Positions 45,934 through 54,243 of a stretch of DNA of 64,000 nucleotides are shown here, piece by piece. The DNA is taken from assembly GCA_021777335.1 (NCBI GenBank), contig JAJYDT010000002.1, positions 34,311 to 98,310 of the forward strand. The letters are read 5' to 3'. The first letter of the stretch is position 1; every line of letters begins with the position of its first letter. The DNA is from Pseudomonadota bacterium. GTDB lineage: Bacteria; Pseudomonadota; Gammaproteobacteria; Acidiferrobacterales; Acidiferrobacteraceae. Under the pieces are notes generated by a model that was not told the DNA's origin, searched no databases, and saw nothing but the letters and a program-made list of their open reading frames with translations. The translations under genes and the position numbers were made by a program.

Positions 45934-47180
45934 AGATCCTGCTCTACGTCCTCGCGCTCTTGTTCGCGTCGATATCGCTGACGCTGCTCGCGCTCCATAA
46001 TCCGGGTTACCTGCTGATCACGCGCGCGCCGTGGAGCATCGAGATGCCGCTGACCCTGTTTGTAATCATCGTCTTCGGCGCGATTCTCGCGTTCTATGTG
46101 ATTGGACATCTTGTATTCCGCTTGTGGAACATGCCACGGGATGTGGCCCGCTGGCGCCTCCTAAGACACACACGCCGCGCGCAGGAGGCGCTGCGCGACG
46201 GATTATTGCAACTGATGGAAGGTAACTGGCTGAAAGCAGAAAAGCGGCTGCTGTCGGATCTGCGCTATAGCCAGGCGCCACTTATCAACTATCTGGCAGC
46301 CGCGTGCGCGGCACAGGGCCAGGGCAGCTATGAAAAACGCGACGAGTATCTGTCCCTGTCGCAACAAAGTGCGCCCGATCACACCCTTGCTGTCGGCATG
46401 ATGCAGACCCATCTCCACTACAACGCGCACCAGTACGAGCAGGCGCTTGCGATCCTCTCGCAGCTCAGGGTTCAGGAACCGACACGCCCACAGGTGCTCA
46501 AACTGCTGGCCGAGGTCTACCGCGCGCTCCGGGACTGGGCAAGCCTCGCCAGCCTGTTACCCGACCTGCGGCGCTACAAGGCGCTCACGGCCACGGAGCT
46601 CGATGCGCTCGAGCTTGAGACCCACCGCGAACTGCTGCTCCTGTCGCTCCCTTCAGGCTCCGTCGAGGTGCTGGAGAGCGCCTGGCAGTTTGTGCCGAAG
46701 GCCCTGCGCGCCCACCCGGCGCTGACGGACATCTATGCACGGCATCTCATCAACCAGAACGAGATGGACAAGGCGGAGGCGCTCCTTGTCACCGGGATCC
46801 GTAAAAAATGGAATGAGAATCTCGTGTACCTGTACGGCAAGGTAGCCAGTTCAGATCCCAGACGACAGCTGGAAACGGCGGAAGCCTGGTTGCCCGAGCA
46901 TGCAGACAGTGCGCCGCTGCTACTTACGCTTGGGCGACTTGCATTAATGAACGGCATAAAGACCAAGGCCCGTGACTATCTTGAACGGAGTGCGGCCCAG
47001 GGCCGTCTGCCTGATGCCTATGCCGAGCTCGGGGCACTCATGGAGCAGAACGGACAACTGGACGAGGCACGGGAATGCTACCGCAAGGGCCTGCAGATCT
47101 CACGCGAAGCGCCGTGTGGAAATGGGGTACCCCAGGGACTGGAGGCGGGTATTGCTCCGCGCCAGGCGGTCAATCCTTAA
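45930..47180 (+). CDS. hemY: HemY family membrane TPR protein
   Basis: 416 residues from GTG 45930. Two N-terminal hydrophobic helices (about residues 1-20 and 40-62), the HemY_N domain around LRHTRRAQEALRDGLLQLME, then TPR repeats. Not related to the oxidase of the same name in Bacillus. It probably scaffolds heme enzymes at the inner membrane. Its end overlaps the converging cation exporter by 11 bp. Confidence 0.93.
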   Translation: MKILLYVLALLFASISLTLLALHNPGYLLITRAPWSIEMPLTLFVIIVFGAILAFYVIGHLVFRLWNMPRDVARWRLLRHTRRAQEALRDGLLQLMEGNWLKAEKRLLSDLRYSQAPLINYLAAACAAQGQGSYEKRDEYLSLSQQSAPDHTLAVGMMQTHLHYNAHQYEQALAILSQLRVQEPTRPQVLKLLAEVYRALRDWASLASLLPDLRRYKALTATELDALELETHRELLLLSLPSGSVEVLESAWQFVPKALRAHPALTDIYARHLINQNEMDKAEALLVTGIRKKWNENLVYLYGKVASSDPRRQLETAEAWLPEHADSAPLLLTLGRLALMNGIKTKARDYLERSAAQGRLPDAYAELGALMEQNGQLDEARECYRKGLQISREAPCGNGVPQGLEAGIAPRQAVNP

Positions 47181-48126
47181 GATGGATGGGGATCACCGAG
47201 CGGTACGAAGACACCCGTGCCGGCGCGCCTTCCAGCTCCGGCTGCAGGGTGACATGCCCGATGCCGAAGCGGTCCAGAAGCATGGAACGCGTGGCCTGTA
47301 ACAGACGATTCCACTCACTGAGGTCGCGGACCACAACGTGCGCGGAAAGCGCCAGGACGCCCGAGGAAAGCGTCCACACGTGCAGATCATGCACCGACAC
47401 GACACCGCGCAACTCGGCCATGCGCGTGCCGACGATCTCGAGCTCGAGACCGAATGGTACTCCTTCCATCAGCACGTTCAGGGCTTCCCTCAGCAGGACG
47501 ATGGTCGAGTACAGGATCAACATTGCGATCAGTATCGACAGGATCGGATCGATCGGCAGCCAGCCTGAGAAATAGATCACACCGCCCGAGATGATCGCCG
47601 CTATCGACCCGAGCAGATCGCCCACGGCGTGCAGTACCGCCGCCCGGCTGTTCAGGCTCTGCCGACCCCGGCTCAGGATATAGATCACTGCGAGATTGGC
47701 GACAAACCCGATGGCAGCCACGATCATGACCACACCGCCATCGACCGGCGCCGGTGCCTGCAGCCGTCGCACCGCCTCGACCACCAGCGCGATCACGATG
47801 CCAACCATGAGTAGTGCATTGGCAAGTGCGGCTACGATCTCGGCGCGCGCGAGGCCGTACGAGTGGCGGCGCGATGGGGGTTTTCGGGAGACCCAGTAGG
47901 CGCCAGCGGAAACCGCAAGGGCAATTGCATCAAAGAGCATGTGGCCGGCATCGCCGAGTAGTGCCAGCGAATGGGTAAAGAGCGCACCTGCCGCCTCAAA
48001 GACTGAAAAACCGAGCGTGACAGCGAGCGCCACCAGCGCATTCCGCGATCCCGCCCCAGCCTCGTGAGGGTGGTGCCGGTGATCGCGGTCCGGATGCCCG
48101 TGCGGGCGGGAAGGTATCGTGGTCAG
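47170..48126 (-). CDS. Cation diffusion facilitator (ZitB-like), probable CTG start
   Basis: About 318 residues, six helices. Metal-site motifs HxxxD are in helix 2 (LLGDAGHMLFDA) and helix 5 (LHAVGDLLGS). A His-rich N-terminus (HGHPDRDHRHHPHE) and a cytoplasmic domain (HDLHVWTLSSG) follow the Zn2+/H+ antiporter pattern. To keep the His-rich segment, the only usable start is CTG at 48126, which overlaps the upstream stop as CTGA and has GGAGGA 6 nt before. GTG further in would remove this segment. Zinc or cadmium export is likely. Confidence 0.88.
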   Translation of the reverse strand: MTTIPSRPHGHPDRDHRHHPHEAGAGSRNALVALAVTLGFSVFEAAGALFTHSLALLGDAGHMLFDAIALAVSAGAYWVSRKPPSRRHSYGLARAEIVAALANALLMVGIVIALVVEAVRRLQAPAPVDGGVVMIVAAIGFVANLAVIYILSRGRQSLNSRAAVLHAVGDLLGSIAAIISGGVIYFSGWLPIDPILSILIAMLILYSTIVLLREALNVLMEGVPFGLELEIVGTRMAELRGVVSVHDLHVWTLSSGVLALSAHVVVRDLSEWNRLLQATRSMLLDRFGIGHVTLQPELEGAPARVSSYRSVIPIHLKD

Positions 48127-49142
48127 CGTTCGTCCTCCGCGTACTCGAAGGAATCGAAATAGAAGCTGTTTTCGGACAGTCCATGTGTGTGAAACGCTGC
48201 GCGCGCCGCCTGGATCATCGCCGGTGGCCCGCTCGCGTACACCTCGCATCGAGCAAGGTCCGGGTAGCTGCGCAGCAGCGCCTCGTGGACATAACCCGTG
48301 GCACCGGTCCATGCGTCCTCGGCGGCAGCCTCTGACAAGACCGGGGTATAACGGAAGTGCTGGTGGTTTTCCGCCCAACCACAGGCAAGATCGTGCATAT
48401 ACAGGTCGCGACGCGCACGCGCGCCCCAGAAAAGATGCATCTTTCGCGTGAAGCCGGATGCGAACGCGTGCTCCAGCATCCCCTTGATGGGCGCAAAACC
48501 GGTGCCTCCGGCGAGCAACAGCGCCGGCACATCCGACTCCTCGTTCATAAAGAACGATCCCAGCGGCCCCTCGATGCGCAACAGCGCCTTTTCCTGCATC
48601 TGCGCGAACACATACTCCGAAAACCGTCCACCGGGCAGCCGACGGACATGCAACTGCAGAAGCGCATCGTTCTCGGGCGGATTGGCAAGCGAAAAACTCC
48701 GGCGGCGACCGTCCTTCAGCAGCACATCCACGTATTGTCCGGCAAGGAAGCGGAACGCCTCGTTCTGAGGCCGCTTGAGATGAAGCCCCATGACGTCATG
48801 TGCAAGACGCTCCATCCGGACGACACGACAGGGCATGACCTTGACGGAGATACCCTTGGCCGCACCGACTTCACGCGCTTCGATGACGAGATCGCTCAGC
48901 GGGATGGCCTGGCAGAACAGAGCCTTGCCCTGGGCCCGCTCCTCACCGGAAAGCGCCTTGGCCTGATAGCGCCCATAATCAATAATGCCGCTTAAAAGAT
49001 GCCCCTTGCAGCTACCGCAGGCGCCGTTGCGGCAGCTGTACATGAGGTTCAGCCCTTCCCGCAAAGCGGCTTCCAGGACCGTTTCTTCGTTCTGCACCTC
49101 GAACTCATGGCCGCTCGGCTCGATCCGAACCCTGAAGCCCAT
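48123..49142 (-). CDS. Ferredoxin-domain flavin reductase (CDP-6-deoxy-glucoseen reductase-like)
   Basis: 339 residues. N-terminal plant-type [2Fe-2S] domain with SCRNGACGSCKG and a distant fourth Cys in KALFCQA; FAD-binding RRRSFSLANPP; NAD(P)-binding GGTGFAPIKGML. The family includes AscD-like reductases and electron suppliers to oxygenases. It carries electrons from NAD(P)H through FAD to the 2Fe-2S centre. The partner is not visible; no deoxysugar genes are nearby. Confidence 0.9.
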   Translation of the reverse strand: MGFRVRIEPSGHEFEVQNEETVLEAALREGLNLMYSCRNGACGSCKGHLLSGIIDYGRYQAKALSGEERAQGKALFCQAIPLSDLVIEAREVGAAKGISVKVMPCRVVRMERLAHDVMGLHLKRPQNEAFRFLAGQYVDVLLKDGRRRSFSLANPPENDALLQLHVRRLPGGRFSEYVFAQMQEKALLRIEGPLGSFFMNEESDVPALLLAGGTGFAPIKGMLEHAFASGFTRKMHLFWGARARRDLYMHDLACGWAENHQHFRYTPVLSEAAAEDAWTGATGYVHEALLRSYPDLARCEVYASGPPAMIQAARAAFHTHGLSENSFYFDSFEYAEDER

Positions 49143-49375
49143 TTGGAAGATCCATGCACAAGAAGGCCATCATTCTGGCGGAAATTGTCTGGATGCGAAA
49201 GCTCGTCGGCCGCGCGGAAAGGCGTCAGGCAGGCACACCACGGCCGCAAGGATGCACGGGAACCTCTCCGGTCCGGGCTGGCCTAAGGAAGGGATCGCCC
49301 CCGGGGCCTGCGGATTCCCCGCCTCCCTGGAGGATGGCCGCCACATAATTGACAAAGGACAGCACGCCCTCTCTA

Positions 49376-50317
49376 ATGCGCGACATGCCTCAGGTCCTCG
49401 CAGAAGTCCGGTCGCTCAGGCGGCAATACGGAGCAGTACTCGCGCTCGATGACGTAAGCTTCAGCATACGCTCGGGCGAGGTACTGGGCTTCCTCGGCCC
49501 AAATGGCGCCGGCAAAACGACTGCCATGCAGATCCTCACGGGAAATCTCGCACCGACCTCCGGCGAGGTAGTCGTCAACGGTCATGATCTGCTTGCCGAG
49601 CCGAAAAAAGCGAAGCAGGCGATGGGTTATCTTCCTGAACAGCCACCGCTCTACCGGGAGCATCGCGTCGACGAATTCCTCGATTATTGTGCTGCGCTCC
49701 GCGGCATCCCGCGGCGCGAGCGGCGCGCCGCGCGCGAGCGCTCGAAGGACCGCTGTGGCCTGAAAGAGGTCGGCGCCCGGCTGATTGGGAACCTGTCCAA
49801 AGGCTTCCAGCAACGCGTGGGGCTCGCGCAGGCCATCATCCACGCACCTCCCGTGATCATCCTTGATGAGCCGACGGTTGGCCTTGATCCGATCCAGATC
49901 CGGGAGATCCGCGCACTGATCCGCGAATTCGGGAAAGACCGCGCGGTGGTCCTGTCGACCCACATCCTTTCAGAGGTTGAGGCGGTCTGCGACCATGTGC
50001 AGATCATCAACAAAGGGCGACTGGTGCTGAGCGATACGATTGCAAACGTGCTTCGGCGGGTACGCTCCAATACCCTCGTGGTGCGTTTCCGGACAGCGCC
50101 CGAGATTGCGGCTCTCGAGAAACTGCAAGGCGTTGAGACGGTGCAGCCCGTTGACAATGGCCGCCTCCGCATATTCCATCGGGCGGATGTGGATCCGACC
50201 GATGGTGTGGTCAGGCTTTCAGCCGAACGTGACTGGGGTCTCCAGGAGATCTCGCCTGAACACGGCTCGCTCGAGCAGCTGTTCGTCCAGATGACCGAAA
50301 CGGTCCCAACGCCATGA
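49376..50317 (+). CDS. gldA: Gld-type ABC transporter ATP-binding protein
   Basis: About 313 residues from ATG 49376 (TTG 49349 and ATG 49385 are alternatives). Walker A GPNGAGKTTAMQ, signature LSKGFQQRVG (K in place of the second G, as in this subgroup), Walker B VIILDEPTVGLDP, then a C-terminal extension. It energises the permease encoded next. It overlaps this by 4 bp. Confidence 0.9.
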   Translation: MRDMPQVLAEVRSLRRQYGAVLALDDVSFSIRSGEVLGFLGPNGAGKTTAMQILTGNLAPTSGEVVVNGHDLLAEPKKAKQAMGYLPEQPPLYREHRVDEFLDYCAALRGIPRRERRAARERSKDRCGLKEVGARLIGNLSKGFQQRVGLAQAIIHAPPVIILDEPTVGLDPIQIREIRALIREFGKDRAVVLSTHILSEVEAVCDHVQIINKGRLVLSDTIANVLRRVRSNTLVVRFRTAPEIAALEKLQGVETVQPVDNGRLRIFHRADVDPTDGVVRLSAERDWGLQEISPEHGSLEQLFVQMTETVPTP

Positions 50318-51069
50318 TCTGGACCATCGCGCGTCGCGAGCTGCGTGCCCTGTTCATGTCCCCGCTCGCATGGAGCATTCTCGCGATTATCCAGCTGATC
50401 CTCGCGTTCCTCTTTCTCGGCCACCTCGATGTATACCTTCAGGTGCAGCCACGGCTCGCCCTGATACCGAATGCCCCCGGTATCACGGAGATCATCGCGT
50501 CCCCGGTACTTGGAAACGCATCCGTGCTCCTGCTGCTGATCGTACCGATGCTGAGCATGCGTCTGATCAGCGAGGAGCGTCGCAACCGGACCATGACACT
50601 GCTCTTCAGCGCGCCCGTGTCGATGACCGAGATCGCTCTTGGGAAGTACCTCGGCCTCGTGCTGTTCCTGTTGTTCGTAGTGGCGGTCACAGCGCTCATG
50701 CCGCTGTCACTGCTGGTCGGCGGCCACCTCGACTTCGGAATGTTCGCTGCCGGATTGATCGGCCTGTCCCTGCTGCTCTCGGCGTTTGCGGCGATAGGCC
50801 TGTTCGTATCGGCAATAAGCCCAAATCCCACCATCGCCGGCATCGGTACTTTCGGCATCCTGTTCCTTTTCTGGATCGCCGACTGGTCATCGTCGGACTC
50901 GAGCGGGCCCACGCACCGGCTGCTGCGTTACGTGTCTCTCGTGCGCCATCTTGAGCCGTTTCTCCGGGGTGTCTTCAACAGCGCCGACGTGGCCTATTTT
51001 GTATTGCTGTCAGTGGTGTTTCTCGGGCTCACCATCCGCCGGCTCGACGCCGACCGTCTGGGGGTCTGA
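50314..51069 (+). CDS. Gld-type ABC transporter permease
   Basis: 251 residues, six helices, starting MIWTIARRELRALFMSPLAW. RLISEERRNRTMTLLFSAPV is the motif of ABC-2 permeases of the GldF type. In Bacteroidetes GldF is part of gliding; in proteobacteria the same cassette has no defined role. It precedes the GldG-like gene by 3 bp. Confidence 0.9.
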   Translation: MIWTIARRELRALFMSPLAWSILAIIQLILAFLFLGHLDVYLQVQPRLALIPNAPGITEIIASPVLGNASVLLLLIVPMLSMRLISEERRNRTMTLLFSAPVSMTEIALGKYLGLVLFLLFVVAVTALMPLSLLVGGHLDFGMFAAGLIGLSLLLSAFAAIGLFVSAISPNPTIAGIGTFGILFLFWIADWSSSDSSGPTHRLLRYVSLVRHLEPFLRGVFNSADVAYFVLLSVVFLGLTIRRLDADRLGV

Positions 51070-51072
51070 ACC

Positions 51073-52407
51073 ATGCCGCAATCGCGCAGACGTTTCGGAC
51101 TCAGGCTCGCAAGTGCAAGCTTCACCACGCTCTTCCTGGCTGCGATCTTTGTGCTCATGTGGGTCACGGCACATTACCGGGCCGAGTTCGACTGGACAAC
51201 GACCGGACGCAACAGCCTTTCGGCGCCGAGTGTCGCCTTGCTGCGGCGCCTCCACCGGCCGGTTGAGATCCGTGCGTTCGTCGCCAATGACGCATCCGCG
51301 CGTGGACATATCCGACGCCTCATCGGGCGCTACCGGCGGGTCAAGCACAACATCCACCTGACGTTCATCAACCCGAATCTCCATCCGGGACTGACGCGGC
51401 GCGCCGGGATCCAGTTCAACGGCGAACTGCAGATCATCTATGGCAAGCGGCGACAGACGGTCAGCCAGATTACAGAACAGGCCGTGACCAATGCGCTTGC
51501 GAGCCTCGGCCGCCGGGGAATGCGCCAGATTGTGTTCTTGAGCGGTAACGGCGAACGCAATCCCGGCGGGTCAGCCGCATACGATCTTTCCGGTCTCGCA
51601 CAGCAGCTGCGTAGCCGCGGGTTGTTGATCCGCTCCGCATCCCTGACGGGCGCACACCCGCTGTCACCCCATAACGCGCTACTTGTCATCGCGAACCCCA
51701 AGGTTGATCTGCTCCCAGGCCAAGTGCAGCAGATCCAGCATTTCATCACCGAAGGGGGGGGCCTGTTGTGGCTTCAGGGGCATGGACGGCTGCATGGGCT
51801 GCGCTCAGTCGCGGATCGGCTCGGCGTCTCCTTCCTTCCCGGTAAGACCGTAGACCCGGCCTCGCAGCTGCTTGAGGGGCGCGCCGATTACATCGCGATC
51901 CTGCGCTACGGCCCGAGTCCGGTCGTGCGCGGATTGCAGCTGATCAGTGTACTGCCGGAAGCGCGCGGGCTGCGGACCCGGAAGGTACCAGGATGGCATA
52001 CGACAACATTGCTCGATACGGATCCGGGCGCCTGGGAATCCACTGCGCACGGTCCGGGTGTCCTGCGGTTCCAAAAGGGCCGGGATATCCCGGGACCGAT
52101 CGTGCTCGGTGTCACGCTTGAGCGACGCAAGAACGGCCACCGGCAGCGCATTGCGGTGATCGGCGACGGCAATTTTGTGGCCAACGGCTTTCTTGGAGCC
52201 GCCGGCAATCTTGAGCTCAGCATGAATCTCTTCAACTGGCTGACGCACGAGGATGCCTTCATCAATATCCCGACGCGTACATCGCCCGATATGCGCCTGA
52301 CACTGTCGCGCAAGGAGCAGATGTGGATCGCGCTCGCCTTCCTGGTCGGCTTGCCGCTGCTGTTCGCACTGACTGGCTTCCGGGTATGGTGGCGTCGCCG
52401 TTCCTGA
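51073..52407 (+). CDS. GldG-like ABC-type uncharacterised transport auxiliary protein
   Basis: 444 residues with one helix at each end (about 16-33 and 415-435). The large periplasmic part holds the IFT52/GldG-like fold: YDLSGLAQQLRSRGLLIRSA and GGGLLWLQGHG. The start RAEFDWTTTGRNSLSAPSVALLRRL is common in this family. It probably acts with the ABC pair as the exported or assembly partner. Confidence 0.9.
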   Translation: MPQSRRRFGLRLASASFTTLFLAAIFVLMWVTAHYRAEFDWTTTGRNSLSAPSVALLRRLHRPVEIRAFVANDASARGHIRRLIGRYRRVKHNIHLTFINPNLHPGLTRRAGIQFNGELQIIYGKRRQTVSQITEQAVTNALASLGRRGMRQIVFLSGNGERNPGGSAAYDLSGLAQQLRSRGLLIRSASLTGAHPLSPHNALLVIANPKVDLLPGQVQQIQHFITEGGGLLWLQGHGRLHGLRSVADRLGVSFLPGKTVDPASQLLEGRADYIAILRYGPSPVVRGLQLISVLPEARGLRTRKVPGWHTTTLLDTDPGAWESTAHGPGVLRFQKGRDIPGPIVLGVTLERRKNGHRQRIAVIGDGNFVANGFLGAAGNLELSMNLFNWLTHEDAFINIPTRTSPDMRLTLSRKEQMWIALAFLVGLPLLFALTGFRVWWRRRS

Positions 52408-52410
52408 TCT

Positions 52411-53280
52411 ATGAAAAACCGCTGGCTGCTCAATATTGGACTGGCCCTGTTCATCGTGGGGCTTCTGGTTTGGGTTCACCTCAGGCCACCCGGGAGGCAC
52501 AAGCATCCGCACTACCCTGCACTCACAGCCCTTAAACCGGCCGGTATCACGCGCATACGGCTGAGCCGGCCGGGGCACCGGATACTCGTGATCGCCAAGA
52601 GCGGGAGCGGCTGGCACATGACCCAACCAGTGTCGGCACGTGCCGACCGTTTCCGCGTCGCCGATCTGCTTCACGTCACCGACGCGAGCGTGCATGACAG
52701 TTTCACTGTACCCGCAGCCGAGCTTGGAAAGTACGGGCTCACGACGCCCCTCGCAACCCTGTGGCTCAATCACCAGAAGATCGAGTTCGGGGACGAAAAT
52801 GCGCTGGGAGGCCTTCAATATGTCCTGTATCGCGGGCGTGTCGCTCTCATCCCTGCCTACAGTTTCAACCCGGCCTCGATGCAGATCGACAACTTCTACA
52901 GCAGCCGCCTGATCGAGAAAAACCGTAAACCCGTCGCATTTGTGTTCCCGAAATTCCGCCTGACGTCGCACCAGGGCGTGTGGCATCTTGAGCCACCCGA
53001 CCCTCACCTCTCGTCCGATGCAGTCAACAGCTTCGTCGATGAATGGCGGTACGCACGCGCCCTCAGCGTCAGCCGCTACCACGGAGCGAAAGTCACGGGC
53101 CAGGTACTCATCACTTACCGCGACCGTGTCGCGCACGGGGCCAATGTCCCTCATACGCTGGTGATCGATATCATCGAGCGCGCCCCTGAGCTCGTGCTGT
53201 ACCGGCCGGACGAAGGGCTGGAATACCATTTTCCAGCGCAGATGGGCCGGCATCTCCTGAGCCTGTTGGCATCGCATTAG
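52411..53280 (+). CDS. DUF4340 membrane-anchored protein
   Basis: 289 residues. One N-terminal helix, then a periplasmic DUF4340 domain with ITRIRLSRPGHRILVIAKSG, LGKYGLTTPLATLWLNHQ and IDNFYSSRLIE. DUF4340 proteins are constantly found after GldG-like genes. Role unknown. Its TAG shares a base with the mutM GTG. Confidence 0.88.
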   Translation: MKNRWLLNIGLALFIVGLLVWVHLRPPGRHKHPHYPALTALKPAGITRIRLSRPGHRILVIAKSGSGWHMTQPVSARADRFRVADLLHVTDASVHDSFTVPAAELGKYGLTTPLATLWLNHQKIEFGDENALGGLQYVLYRGRVALIPAYSFNPASMQIDNFYSSRLIEKNRKPVAFVFPKFRLTSHQGVWHLEPPDPHLSSDAVNSFVDEWRYARALSVSRYHGAKVTGQVLITYRDRVAHGANVPHTLVIDIIERAPELVLYRPDEGLEYHFPAQMGRHLLSLLASH

Positions 53281-54092
53281 TGCCGGAACTTCCCGAGGTC
53301 GAGACGACCCGCCGCGGCATAGAACCATTCGTGGCGGGACGCGTGGTGCGGGAACTGCGGGTCCGGGAACACCGGTTACGCTGGCCCATTGCAAAGGATC
53401 TTGCGCGTACCCTGGCAGGCCTTCGCATTGATTCGGTCGCGCGTCGCGGAAAATACCTGCTGCTTGAGAGCCGCCGGGGAGCACTGATCATCCACCTCGG
53501 AATGTCGGGCAGCCTGCGTGTCGTCGACGCATCCGAGAAACCCGAAACATTCGACCACGTGGACCTCGTCCTGGAAGGCGGCAATTGCCTGCGCCTCCGT
53601 GACCCGCGCCGGTTCGGCTGCGTCCTTTGGAGTACTGATCCCGCGCACCACCCCCTGCTGCGGCATCTCGGGCCGGAACCACTCGAAGGCAGCAGCCAGG
53701 GTGCATACCTGTTTCGCAAGTCGCGCGGCCGGGTGCGGGCCATCAGGGACCTCCTGATCGATGGCAGAATCATCGCCGGCATCGGCAATATTTACGCCAA
53801 CGAGGCGTTGTTCGCGGCGGGGATTGATCCGCGCCGTGCCGCAGGACGCATCAGCCGGGCACGTTACGCACGCCTTGGAGACGCGATCCGGGAAACCCTT
53901 AGGGAGGCCATCGAGGCCGGAGGGACGACGTTACGCGACTTCCGCGGCGGGGACGGCAGGCCGGGCTACTTCCAGCAATCGCTTAAGGTCTATGGACGGC
54001 GGAACGCCCCCTGCCCCCGCTGCCACACGCCTCTGCGGGGGCAATCGGTGGGGGCCCGGTCCGTATTCTTCTGCCCCCGGTGTCAATCCTAG
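53280..54092 (+). CDS. mutM: Formamidopyrimidine-DNA glycosylase
   Basis: 270 residues from GTG 53280. N-terminal PELPEVETTRRGI with the catalytic Pro, a helix-2-turn-helix, KVYGRRNAPCPRC and a C-terminal zinc finger (CPRC and CPRC). It removes 8-oxoguanine. It lies at the end of the Gld-type cassette. Confidence 0.97.
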   Translation: MPELPEVETTRRGIEPFVAGRVVRELRVREHRLRWPIAKDLARTLAGLRIDSVARRGKYLLLESRRGALIIHLGMSGSLRVVDASEKPETFDHVDLVLEGGNCLRLRDPRRFGCVLWSTDPAHHPLLRHLGPEPLEGSSQGAYLFRKSRGRVRAIRDLLIDGRIIAGIGNIYANEALFAAGIDPRRAAGRISRARYARLGDAIRETLREAIEAGGTTLRDFRGGDGRPGYFQQSLKVYGRRNAPCPRCHTPLRGQSVGARSVFFCPRCQS

Positions 54093-54243
54093 GGCTGGCA
54101 GGGGAAATCCGCCCGACACCCCCGGATTGCGACAGAAGCCACGTTATCCTATTCTTCTTGCAATAGAAAGCCGATCCACGGGGCTCAAGATCCCGTCCGC
54201 CCGTCTGGCGGCCATAATGATTACATCCGAGGAGGAGGACGAC

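Noticed and set aside
51805..53484. 559-codon open frame on the minus strand
   Set aside because: It is antisense to the GldG-like and DUF4340 genes and shows no family features.
53761..54243. N-terminal extension of the dynamin-like protein into mutM
   Set aside because: This part is a shifted frame of mutM; the GTG at 54244 has a strong ribosome site.
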